From Nemopilema nomurai (lineage: Eukaryota > Cnidaria > Scyphozoa > Rhizostomeae > Rhizostomatidae): a DNA stretch of 64,000 nucleotides. The notes under the pieces are model-generated. The model saw only the letters and a program-made list of their open reading frames with translations, searched no databases and was not told the DNA's origin. A program made the translations under genes and the position numbers. Positions 1-11,314 of this stretch are shown here, piece by piece. The stretch's first letter is position 1, and each line of letters begins with the position of its first letter. The DNA is taken from assembly GCA_003864495.1 (NCBI GenBank), contig ML133422.1, positions 1,978,420-2,042,419 of the forward strand, written 5' to 3'.

Positions 1-468
1 CACCTTGATCTGATTTCACAACTCATTTTCTCCTGCACTGCCCACTCCATTTAGCTCATAGAAAAACCTGCTTGGTGTCAGATAAACTCAATAATGATGT
101 GATGAAATTGCCTGACGATCATTTATGGAATTTTTTTACCTTTCGGCAGTCTAAAATTCAAGAAAATAGATAATAGAATGATTATAGATGCTACTGTGTG
201 GTTTTTGGTTAACACAAAACGTTTTAAATGAATTTCGTAGTATGATAAATCAAGTTATTTTGCCCTTGAATCTCTGTCTGTGTTGTTATTTGTATCCATG
301 TAGTTTTAATTTCATATAAGAGTCGACACAATAACGCATGTTTTTACCTCTAATTCAGCACACTAAAATTTATTTTGTGTCAATTCTTAGTTTTTACATT
401 GCATTCTTACGATGGTAAAAAACCTAGATTTCACAATGCGTCTCTTTCACTTTTTGTCGCGTCTTTAG
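1..468. other. PARP1 intron sequence, no feature seen
   Basis: This stretch is AT-rich and I find no open frame in it that resembles the PARP regulatory region expected just upstream. It ends in a pyrimidine-rich tract and an AG at 467-468 that forms the acceptor of the first visible PARP1 exon. I read it as intron; the missing upstream PARP1 exons lie outside the window. Confidence 0.6.
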
Positions 469-3400
469 GAAAAGACGGACATGCTAGACAGTCTGATGGA
501 AATTGAAATCGCATACAACTTGCTGAAGACAAGCAACAAGGAAAAGAATCCGATCGATGCTCATTACGACAGTTTGAAGGCCGATCTTTCCGTGCTCGAT
601 AAAAAGTCGGACGAATTCGAGATGTTGGAAGAGTTTGTGCGGAATACCCATGCCAAAACTCACAGAATTTACTCTCTCAAGCTTGAGGAGGTATGTGTCC
701 TTGTTAATTTGCCATGTTACTGTCTTGGACACAGGTTATTGAGTTTCTGCAACTACTCTCCAGAAAGACTGTGGGGATAATATTTTAAGTGAAGCTGGTC
801 TAAATCATTTCAAGCTTTCCGTGTTAATTGTCAGTTAAATTTGCTTCTATTTTGGTCATGATTTCAAGTTTACCTCTTGGTACAGTCCTTCTATTTGCTC
901 CAGCTTTGTCAAAAAGTGGTCCTTGTAAATTTCCCAGGTCTTCACAGTGGACCGTGCGGGTGAGGGCGCGCGCTACAGTCCATTCAAAGAATTGCATAAT
1001 CGCAAGTTATTGTGGCATGGCTCTAGGTTGAGTAACTTTGCTGGCATCATCTCCCAAGGACTTCGTATCGCACCACCAGAGGCCCCGGCTGTAAGTCTGC
1101 ATCTTTCTGCACTTGCAATAAAAATATACTTGAAGTCCTGTTGCCTATGATACTTGCAATACCTCGACTTTAAGTTAGCTGCAAACAATTTAGTTATAGA
1201 CCGAAAGTTTACAAAATATACACTTAACGTTAACATACGCTGAAATTGAATGGTATTTACCTATCCAAAATTATTGTTACATGTTTCCGTGCAATATTTG
1301 AGTGTTGCAATACTAGACTATTGACTTTAAATCGCACTGTTTATTTTTTTTAAAAGTTGCACTGCTATTTTGATGGATCTTTGAACGTTCGCTTTTATAC
1401 TTGCAAATATATGTTTGTTAGTGTATTCCTTTAATGAAAAGAATCCTTTAGATGGGGCGTGTGTTTAGCTGATAGAAGCTATTAGAAAGTGCTTTCCCTT
1501 TTCATTTGTCACCACGCAAGATTCTTCAGGAAACCTCTGTGTTATAGACTCTAGTGCTTGCCATATAATGGAGTATATACGGCACATTAAGCGTTACTCG
1601 GCGCTTGCTCATTGATTTGGCGAATATTGATAGGCTCAAATAGTGTAGTAACCATCCAGGGCTTTTCTTGACGATATAACGATCTTTCGATCTTTTTTCG
1701 TCCAGACTGGTTATATGTTCGGCAAAGGAATCTACTTCGCAGGTACTATTGTCTTTTAACCGCTAATTTCCTTACTCAAGTTGTCTACATAGGAAATGTC
1801 TTGTTATTGTCACATGACCAGATCACATTTCGCCTGCTATATTCTTTGCCGGAAAATGCACGCCTGATTGGTTATAGAGACTCGTATAATTTGCAAATCA
1901 CATGCATGCATCATATATTGCAATTGATTTCCATTTTCTATTCCAAATACCTCGAAAACACCCTAAACTTGAGCAAAGCTAAGGACTTTGGACCATAACA
2001 TGTCTTCATAGTTTCTTCGCTACTTTCTTCAGAAATATTTTCATTTGCGTACCTGCTCTTTTCATTTTAGTTTAGTAATTATTTCAAAGTATTTCTCTGT
2101 CTACTTCTACTAGTTTTTATTTTCTTTTCTTCCAGATATGGTTTCAAAGGTGTGTGTGTTTGTTTGCTAAATTTTACTTCATTATTCTTTTATGTGAAGG
2201 TCCTTTTCAATATATTTCTTCCTTGTTCCTCTTCGCATATCAAAGGCTTGTCCATGCGAAGCTAATTGATGATGAGCCATAGGTCAAATTTGGCCAATTT
2301 TTTATTTAATTCATAGCGACACTTCCTAGTTTATGTCAATCCGACTGTTACAGAAGGATTCACTCCATTCTTAGGTCTTAAAGACCTTTGTACCAATCAA
2401 TGAATAAACCAAAGCTTGAAAGGACATCTACTGTTTAGTACCAAAATACTAAGAATGCTTTTTTTTAATGAAAAAATGCAACAATTATATTCTAGGAGAC
2501 ATTTTGTACTTAGAATTGACTGAAGCTTTCTTATTAAGTGCTTCTTAATTTCTTATTAAGAGCAAAATACAAAATAATTAGCAATGCGTTCTACAAGACG
2601 TTCTAAGAGGAATGAATGTCTGAGTGCACCTTTACGTATTCCTTTTCATGTTGCCCTAGGTAGCCAGCTTCGAAGATGCCTACCATCGTAATTTGAAACT
2701 CTCTGTCCTTCTTCCTGCCTTCAACCTTGCCTCTGACATTTTGTTTTCTCTTTCGTTACAGTCTGCAAACTACTGCTACACAAGTGCTTCTAGCCCAACT
2801 GGATTGCTTCTACTTTGCGAAGTTGCTCTTGGAAACATGTATGCCTTTGAAAAATTTTGAAAAGTTTTGTCAGTGTAGTCCAGCTTTCTGATAATGGATT
2901 CTTCTATTTAGGTGATATCGGAGGGTAGTTTTATTTTATTGAGGAAATTGCCACATTTTTGAAAATTCATTTTATCAATTATAGGTATGAGCTACTGCAA
3001 GCAAAAAGTATTACGAAATTACCAAAGGGAAAACACAGCTGTAAAGGTGGGTGCTAGTTGTTAAGTTATCACTAAATTTAGGCCCATTGAGCCATTTATG
3101 AAGAAAAAGGAGGATAAACAACTTAGAAAGTCTTGGATGTTTGAGTTGAAGATTTTTTTTATGATGTTAAAAGTGATCTTTATTATTGTGTTTTTAAAAT
3201 CAGAATGGCTTTTAGTTGATGCAGTTATCCTTTTAACAGGCATGGGTAGGACTGCTCCAGACCCTTCTAACGACCGAACTTTGGAAGATGGAGTTGTTGT
3301 TCCTCTCGGAAATGGAGTCGACCAAAACGTAAAGGGTGGCTCTCTGCTTTATAATGAGTATCCTTTCAAAGAGTTTGAAACGATGCAAGCATTCACTTTA

Positions 3401-3735
3401 GACACGCTCAAAAAGGGGGCAGTATTCCGATCTTTTTTATTCATTTTGTATCTTGGAAAATTTTTTCATACAATGGAACTTGGAAATTCTAAACACATAA
3501 TCGTTTTAATTTTTTTCAATGCCAGTGGCAAATAGGTTTTCACAATTTTTAAAGGAACTTAAATAGTAGGAGATGAGCTTTCGCACTAACCATTCAAGTT
3601 GCATTTCTGCAGATAAATATTTCTTAATCATACAGAAACGTTTCTTGACAAATTTGCAGATTTATTGTTTATGACGTTGCACAAGTACGTATGAAGTATT
3701 TACTCAAGGTTAACTTTGACTATAAAGGCCGTTGA
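469..3735 (+). CDS. PARP1: Poly(ADP-ribose) polymerase 1, C-terminal catalytic part (partial)
   Basis: Nuclear NAD+-dependent ADP-ribosyltransferase activated by DNA breaks. Eight exons are visible: 469-690, 938-1090, 1706-1742, 2136-2149, 2762-2838, 2985-3046, 3240-3357, 3660-3735, giving 252 codons plus stop with all phases consistent. The first exon covers the end of the regulatory helical domain ([15 protein letters not shown]). The ADP-ribosyltransferase fold follows, with the H-Y-E triad visible as LLWHGSR (His), GKGIYFAD (Tyr) and SLLYNE (Glu), plus the conserved [10 protein letters not shown] and KLPKGKHS segments. The end reads [17 protein letters not shown], matching the PARP1 C terminus. 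A longer open frame through 3535 is intron read-through: the donor at 3358 joins to 3660 and completes the catalytic Glu codon. Exon 4 is only 14 bases. The N-terminal zinc-finger, BRCT and WGR exons are outside the window. Confidence 0.95.
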
Positions 3736-4785
3736 ACAAGAGGTGAAACCAGAGCGGATTACCACAGTCATGCGACTCCGCCATTATTAGTTTATGACGT
3801 GGATGTAACATTGTGATTATTCCGTTGTTACGTCACTATTACGTCATTAGAATGAGGTTTGATTGTTATTTCTAGTTTGTTATATGCATCGGAATCTGTT
3901 TTTGTTCCTTTGTTTATTGCACCATTGTATGATGTGTCCTTTGAAGTTCATTTCTGTTAAAGATTAGTTTGTGGTTGAGGTAGAATTAAAAAGTTTATGC
4001 TTCTGAAGTTGATGCCCCATTCGAATTGAACTGTCAAGAGACATTATTCCTATATCGAATACCGCCAATCTGAACCATGTAGACAAAATCACGATTTTTA
4101 TACATATCTTAACGTAGAAACTATATTTTTAGAATACTGATAACCGAACATTTTTGCCATATCTAATTTGATTCAATGAATATTTTCTGCGCGCATACCA
4201 AAAGCAAAAATATGTCGGATACATTGGAGAAAATTTAAGGCTTGTAAAAGTGGTAAAATGCCCTCTAATACCATCCAGAATGCAATGACACGTGTAGAAT
4301 GAAAATATATATCCACTTGCTTTGTTTTTGTCATCCGTGAGTCATCACTGGCGTCATCCGTGAGTCATCGCTGACGCCATCCGTCTGTTTTGTTTGTATG
4401 ACGTCATTTACCACTCCATTTGTCAGACGTTTTGGTCAGCGGTAGATACGCTTTACCCGCCAAATTTCGTACTCGCTCTCTGATTGGTCGAAAAGGTCAC
4501 ATGTTCAAAAGTAATCGTTTTCAAAATTGGGGAACAGTTAGATTTGTGTAGTGATGCTGAATGTGCTGCGTGTTTATTTGATTTTATATTGATTTAATTT
4601 GAAAGCATCACAGCTGTTCGTACTGCTGGAAGGTTGATATTATTGAAGATTATCCGACGTTTGGTGAAAGTTGAACGGAAACAGGCCTCTAGTACTGAGG
4701 ACTCCATTAGGCCCGGTTTGAGACATCCTTCGGAGGAAGAGCAAATATTTGTAGCTGCAGAATTCGCGAACAACAACAGTGCAAA
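3736..4785 (+). promoter_or_regulatory. PARP1-WEE1 intergenic region with clustered bZIP, E2F-like and CCAAT motifs
   Basis: The 1.05 kb between the PARP1 stop and the WEE1 start holds several motif matches. Two TTACGTCA elements sit 11 bases apart at 3828-3835 and 3839-3846. A 23-bp tandem repeat (about 4331-4385, 2.5 copies) contains AP-1-like TGAGTCA at 4338-4344 and 4361-4367. There is a full CRE, TGACGTCA, at 4399-4406, an E2F-like CCCGCCAAA at 4456-4464 and an inverted CCAAT box (ATTGG) at 4483-4487. E2F plus CCAAT is a common pairing in cell-cycle promoters, fitting WEE1. The motifs are seen; activity and the transcription start site are inference. PARP1's 3' UTR occupies the first part. 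Confidence 0.5.
3985..3990 (+). terminator. Candidate PARP1 polyadenylation signal (ATTAAA)
   Basis: An ATTAAA hexamer lies about 250 bases after the PARP1 stop codon and is the first plausible poly(A) signal there. It is the common variant, not AATAAA. No transcript data are available, so this is a positional inference. Confidence 0.35.
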
Positions 4786-4894
4786 ATGGACGCTCTTGCA
4801 AAAAATCTGTTCCACGATTTCAACTTTGAAGGGAAAAGCTCGTTACCGAAGCCGAATTTCACAGCCCTTTTCAACGATTCTGTTACTAACTTAA
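4634..4894 (+). other. Upstream ORF overlapping the WEE1 start codon
   Basis: An 86-codon ATG-initiated frame begins 152 bases before the WEE1 ATG and ends about 110 bases inside the WEE1 coding sequence in another frame. If transcription starts upstream of 4634, this uORF would compete with WEE1 translation. The peptide resembles no family I know. The frame is seen; a regulatory role is inference. Confidence 0.3.
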
Positions 4895-7800
4895 TGTCGC
4901 CATCATGCCCACGAGAATTGTCAAGTCCGAAGTCATCTGATTCATTTATGGACGATGTAGATTTAGACCAGTTTTCATCACCAAACAACTCTCCAGTAAA
5001 AGGAAGTACTTCGCCCAATGTTGAGAATAACAGCTTTACTTGCTCTCCTCCATGTATAAACAGGGGAATTTTAAACTTAAGATTGTTTGACACACCTCAC
5101 ACGCCCAAGACCCTGTTTACGAAATCAAAAAGGGCATTTGCTGATGACCGTATGGAGGAGAATGTGATTAGATCCCCAGCAAATCCAAAAAATAGAACTT
5201 CATTACGAGAAAAGTTTGCACGGAAGGATTTGCTTTCTTTACAAGAAAGGAAAAGGCCCCAAACCGCCCCAAGGCCTGAGAAAAATATAGTTTATGCAAA
5301 TTTCAATCCTTTTACGCCGAACTCCGAAATTCAGTTGAAAGCAAAACGACCACGAATCCAGCCCCGAAGGTATGCCCTTTTACATAAATATGCAAGTAAA
5401 TGCATTGATTTATGCTATGAATTTCTTCCTTGTTGTAAAATCGACTTTAAACCACTAACAATTTACTTGCTTTCAAATCAGATCGTGTATGTATAAAAGA
5501 TTTTTTTGACAAGTTTTTTCAAGCTTCTTAACTAATTCATGTCATTGATAATTTTCCTTTACCACAATATCTTGTGAATTCAACAATGCTAGAAATCCAA
5601 CTTGCAGGTTGGAATTATGAAGCTTGGTCTGATAATTATGCCATCTACTTTCTCTTAGCCTCTCTCGAAATGGTTTGAGCATAAGCATTAATAAGCTAGG
5701 TATCAAATTTTCTAAAAGTTTAAGGAACTTTTTGTTATTTTCTTGAAGTGAAACAGTGCTTGATGATGAGGAAGATGAAGATTGTTTTGAAATGGAAGCG
5801 GAAGTTTATGGAAATCGAACAAAAGTAAGATGTTATGCAAAAAGTTTCAACTGGTTTCTGAAATATTACATTTAAGAGTGCTGAACCATTTTGATTCAAA
5901 AGCACGAAGCTCAGGAGCCTGCTTTTGATAAAAAGCAGTGTTCTAGCCATGCATGTCTTAATATAAATTTTGTCTAATGATGTAAAAAGTTTGTTTCAAA
6001 TATATGATAAGACCAAAGAAAATTCAGAAAATGTTGACAAGTTATGACCTTTGAGAGTGACTTTTGCATCTAGACTGATTAAGTTTAGGTTAGAAAAGTG
6101 AAGCTGGTAGATATAATATGTAATATAATATAATATGTATAATAAACTGATAGTTTAGTTTTAATGAGTATCTAACTTTGATTTGTATGTTTTGTGCAGA
6201 AACTGACACTTAAAGACACAAACATATCAAGATACGAAGCAGAGTTTGTTCAACTTGAAAAAATTGGCACAGGCCAATATGGATCAGTTTTCAAATGTTT
6301 GAATAGATTAGGTTTGTTGTTAACTTTATTTTAAGTAAACCATTTACACACAGAGTTGTAAGGGGAAATCAAGCTCCCAAAAATTAATGAATATAGAAAA
6401 AAGAACATATCAAATGCTACCTTGTAACAGGCTTCCCTTTCCATTATAATGGTCTTCCAGTAGTTATATATATTTGATCAGTTTATTTTTGTTGTTGATC
6501 CAAATGTCCATAGGATTCATTCCTAACTGAAATATTGATTCAAAATGTGTTGATATTTCTTTTAATTTTGCTTTATTTTGTAGAATGAAGTGAAATATTA
6601 TTCAAGCATTGTCTCTATTCATCAAACAGTGTGGTTCAATTTTGAACCCATGGAATATAGAAAATAATGTGTTGCATGTTTTTGACCTAAATTATAACGA
6701 TTATAAATCTTTTTGTGTTACAGGATTATCATTTGAGTATTTCTACTTTTTTCTTTTCAATAACCAATTTGCAATGAAATTTTAATTTTTTTAGATGGAT
6801 GTATCTATGCACTAAAAAAATCAAAGAAGCCCATTGCAGGATCAGTGGATGAGTACGTTTTCTATTTTACTTCAATACAAAGATTTAAGGTCCACAGCAC
6901 TGTGTGCAAATCACAAGCAGTTAATAATTAAGCAATATTTCTATCGTAATGGTAAGCCACATCTTTGCTTTAGTCAACTCAGCTATGAACATTTCAGGTT
7001 TGATGGATTTTACAGATAACTTGACTATACCCACATCACTTATTAATGCCTTTTCTAAATTGAATGTAGAAATTAATATAGAATCCCTTCATCCACATAC
7101 CAGTTGCAAGATATAGCACTTTATGAAGAACAAGTTCGCTTGTTTAGTTCAACAAGATTTGTTACAACAAGACCTGTCTCTATAATGAGCAAAATCTCTG
7201 TGTGGGGTTAATCCAACTCCTCAATTCTGTTAGGTGTGTGCAAATTGAACTAAAAAGATTTTTGAAGTCTAGATAAAAACAATTGAACAGAGAGTAAACT
7301 TACCATTGCTCACAGAGATACAAGGGAAATATTGGCTTTGTGTGTACATACAGATTTCTTTAAGCATCCCTTACGTCAGGACCTTCATGTATCTTATATT
7401 CTTCATGTGTTAGGCAAATGGCATTGAATGAAGTATATGCCCATGCTGTTCTTGGCCATCATCCCCATGTTGTGCGCTACTATTCTGCTTGGGCTGAGAA
7501 TAGTCACATGCTGATACAGAATGAGTATTGCAATGGTAAGAAGTAGGGACTATTTTTCCAACCTTTATAACTGTTTGCCTGATATCATTAATGTGGCAGT
7601 CATTAAAATTATGTGTTGCCATCAAGCAGGCCTGCTAGATAAACCAACATGACTGCTGGCAGTAAACATATCTTAAGGGCAAGAATTAATGAAATGTACC
7701 CTGTATCAATGATACATACAATTTGATGCTGCGTACAAACAATGTGACAAGAAACTGAACTTATAGATTTTTCTAAAATAAAAAGCAAAATGGCACAAAA

Positions 7801-10800
7801 TTTACATTTGTATGCAAGCAATGAAAAGCTTGCAAAAGCAGACATGCACTAGTGCTTTCACATTGCTTGCATCAAACAACAAGGATTTCTCTAACCAATT
7901 TTTTGCCTGTATATTATCTCTTATGTGCATCAGATTGAATTAATAATTCTGTCTCAATTTTTAGGTGGCTCATTAGCTGAAATTATACTGAAAAATAGGA
8001 TTAATCATACTGGGATGACTGAGCCAGAAATAAAACCGTTACTGCTTCAACTTGCAAGGGTAAGCTTTATCTCCAACTTTAGTCAAAATTTCATGTTCAG
8101 AGAATTTCATTTTTTTCATCATCAATCTACATTAACTAAAACTCATATATTCTTCCTAACAAATTATGTCTCTCTTTTTTGATCCTTGCTGCTGGTAATA
8201 ATGATTTTGTATTACAGGGGCTAAGATATATCCATGCAAAGAATTTGGTGCACATGGACATTAAACCAAGTATGTTTTAGTGTTATGATCAAAACTTGAT
8301 TTTAAATTCACAATAGTCAAACTGCTTAAAAAGGAGAAGGGAACTTTCAAATCCAAATATCTTCAGCTATGTGATACAACTTTTAATTGCATATAATCTA
8401 TTTCCTGCAATTCTAAAATTTTGAACACAATTGCTTTTCAACTCTGTGTTTCCTTGCTGTTAATGTCAGATGCTGCAGTGTATTAAACAACAGTGTTCTA
8501 AATGAGCAATTTTTTGTCTTTCAAAGGCAACATCTTCATTCACAATGCAAGTACTTCGGAAGAACTGAGTAGCGATGATGGCTATGAAGAAGATATGGAC
8601 TGTCTCAGTCCTCTTGGCACAGACACTGACAATTCAAGTTTCACCAACAAGAGTCCTCAAAGCGTTATTTACAAAATAGGTTTGCTCCTCAATTATCCAA
8701 GTAACTGTTCTAGCTTGCTTTAGCCATCCATTACCATTCATTTATACTTTTGTCTATGATGTATGAAGTAAAGTGAGAATACTATGTGCTGCAGAAATGA
8801 TTCACTGGGTATGGTGCCTCGAGCATGACTATGTACAAAAACCCTGCAAATTCGTAGTCTGACTGGCTTTTGACTATGGCTTCTGGCATTTCATTTGAGT
8901 TCTAAACGCTCTTCGTTTATCTCAAAGTGGCTCTTCGTTTTAGGTGACTTAGGGCATGTGACATCATCCGTATCAAACCCCCAAGTTGAAGAAGGAGACT
9001 GCAGATTCTTACCCAATGAGATACTTCAGGATGTAAGTTTTCTCTTCTTCTGAACTTCTGGAATCATCTGAAATCTAAATATTGAAGCTACGCCGTCAGA
9101 TTTTTATGGAAAAAGCATCATAGCTCATTGAATATTCTCTTCGAAGAAAGTTGTTTCTCTTGAACATATTTCTTACACATTTCCCCCATTTATGAAAGTT
9201 GTGTTGTGATTATTCCTAGAACTACGAGAGTCTTCCAAAGGCAGATATTTTTGCTCTCGGACTAACAGTTTATCTTGCTGTAAGTATTGCATGTTTTTTC
9301 CGTTGTTGAAAACTCGTCTTTTCAGTAAGTATTGTGTTTGCTGGCTCTTATCATTTGAAGTATAGTACCCTTCCTGTTCGTTGCACGTAAGAGTTATTAG
9401 CATCTCCTTAAGTTCTAATTTGAAGTTGATTTGATTTTAGGCTGGTGGCAGAGAATTGCCCAAAAATGGACCTTGGTGGCATGAGATTAGGTATGCGTTG
9501 TTTAAAGCGAATTTTGTCAATAATTGTGTATGCACAATCTGTGCAATTAAAATGGATCAAAAGGTCGAGAAAAAGCTGTATTTAGCAAGAAAGAAATTGT
9601 TTAACAGTAGAGGCGATCTGTCTATCTACATTTTAATGCCCATTATAATTTTTAGTTATTATGCCATGCCATTAGTTTAAAATTCGTCGAAGCGATTTGT
9701 TAAGGACACGAACGTCCTCTAAGTGAGTGATATTACACATCCTAGAACTTGTTTCTGATAAACCATTAGTCGCCTTTTAATCGTCTTTTTTTTGTTTTGA
9801 ATCCTACCTAGTTTTTTTTCTTGACCAGCGTCAATTTTTCATTTTTTAAGAAATGGAAACTTGCCAAATCTGCCCAACTACTCTACGAATTTCAACGAAT
9901 TAATAAAGGTAAACAATAATTTGGTTCATGTCATACAAGCAAGACTTTTCTACTGCTCTCATTTTTCAATATTTACGGCAAATGTCTTCTTCATATCAAG
10001 AACAATTCTTCATATCTCAACAGTCATGCCTTAATTTGCTCTTCTTTCGACCTTCTCCATTGAATCCTTTCCATGGTGGCTGTTTCTTTGCAAAGATTAA
10101 CTGTTTTAGTGACGCAATATCCTTACCCAACAGCAAATGATAAGCAAGAATCCAAACGACCGGCCTTCCGCAGCATCACTGCTATCGCACCCGACTTTAT
10201 GCCCAAACGCTCTGAAGTCAAAGGTAAGTCAGCTTATATTAGCTTGTTCTGCTCAGGGCGGATTCAATCACGGCCAGGTATAGCTAGAATATATGGTCCT
10301 GAGTCTGTCTGTTGACCAGTTAAAGCATCTTTTGCTGGAATATGCTATAATTGAACTTGGAGTTAGATTTTTTTCCAAGTAAAATTTTCACACTGGTTAC
10401 ATCTGCATTCAAAGAGAAGTCAGTTTCATTGTTCAGTGTGTCCGAATTGCATAACTTTTATAATGAAACTCAGACTTATCGAATGTACAGCATTACTAAA
10501 CTCATCTATTTTAGCGTAGCCTACGTCAATATGGTCCTGTTTGTATGAAATACACAAGAAGCAGCGTATTATTCCAAGCAATTTTTCACTTTCACAACGT
10601 GGATATCTTTCTTTTCAGGCCCAACTGCGCAAAGAACTAAATGCAGAAAAGTTTAAGAATGAAGTCTTATCAAGGTAATAGAAGTTGTCTTGCTTAATTG
10701 TAATAATAAGATCATTTTAATCGGTATCCTGAGATACTATGTCATTGGTTGGTGCAAACACGCCAGGCCTTATCGCAGTTGTTACGTCATATGCAGAGCT

Positions 10801-11314
10801 GCCAGAAGTATTCACCTTTTTCGGGAACCTGGGAAACAGGACAAAAACTTTCCTCTAGGTAAAAGTAGTGTGTACAAGGGTTCTACGCAAAAAATTTGAA
10901 GAGCTTCTAGTTTATTAAGTCTGGAGAAAGTTTTAAAGAATATATTGTTATTTTGTTGTTTTTGGAATTTTTTTATTTTTGGCAAAGTTGGGCTATACAA
11001 AAGAGAATGAACAGTTGTTTTAATCAAGGTGTTTTTGAAAATTTTCTGCCAAGCCGATGAGAATCTAGTTTCCTGTTTCCGATACTTTTTGCAGCTCTGG
11101 TCATATATACCAGTTATTTTTCAAGTGACAATGTTATATTTCACCACAAAGGGACATTATTTCTCTCGTCGTTGATAGGGAGCTTCAGCAGGCCAGGAAT
11201 GCAGTCTTGAAGCCGAAGAACGCCCCTGCGATGCCGGCTTTGTCCACAACACGGGGGTCTAGGATGGTCGGCCATAAAGTGAACCGGAGCATGAGCCTCA
11301 GTATGATAATGTAG
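4786..11314 (+). CDS. WEE1: WEE1-family mitotic inhibitor kinase
   Basis: Nuclear kinase that phosphorylates the inhibitory tyrosine of CDK1 and delays mitosis. Fifteen exons: 4786-5369, 5749-5824, 6200-6311, 6795-6852, 7414-7535, 7965-8059, 8218-8269, 8527-8679, 8944-9032, 9220-9279, 9441-9490, 9851-9908, 10134-10223, 10619-10674, 11179-11314; 596 aa (human 646). The N-terminal 220 residues are Ser/Pro-rich with the WEE1 signature [14 protein letters not shown] and NPFTPNS. The kinase domain starts near residue 231: glycine loop [12 protein letters not shown], lysine in YALKKSKKP, catalytic VHMDIKPSN, and the WEE1-type DLG (not DFG) in KIGDLGHV. Between the last two lies a Ser/Asp-rich insert. 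The tail ([12 protein letters not shown]) matches the conserved WEE1 end. The start is in good context (GCAAAATGG) and is the first ATG in this frame after an upstream stop. Confidence 0.95.

Noticed and set aside
3240..3535. Continuous frame extending PARP1 past LLYNEY into [10 protein letters not shown] and beyond
   Set aside because: It departs from every PARP1 C terminus, and a GT donor at 3358 joins in phase to an exon at 3660 encoding the conserved FIVYDVAQV ending.
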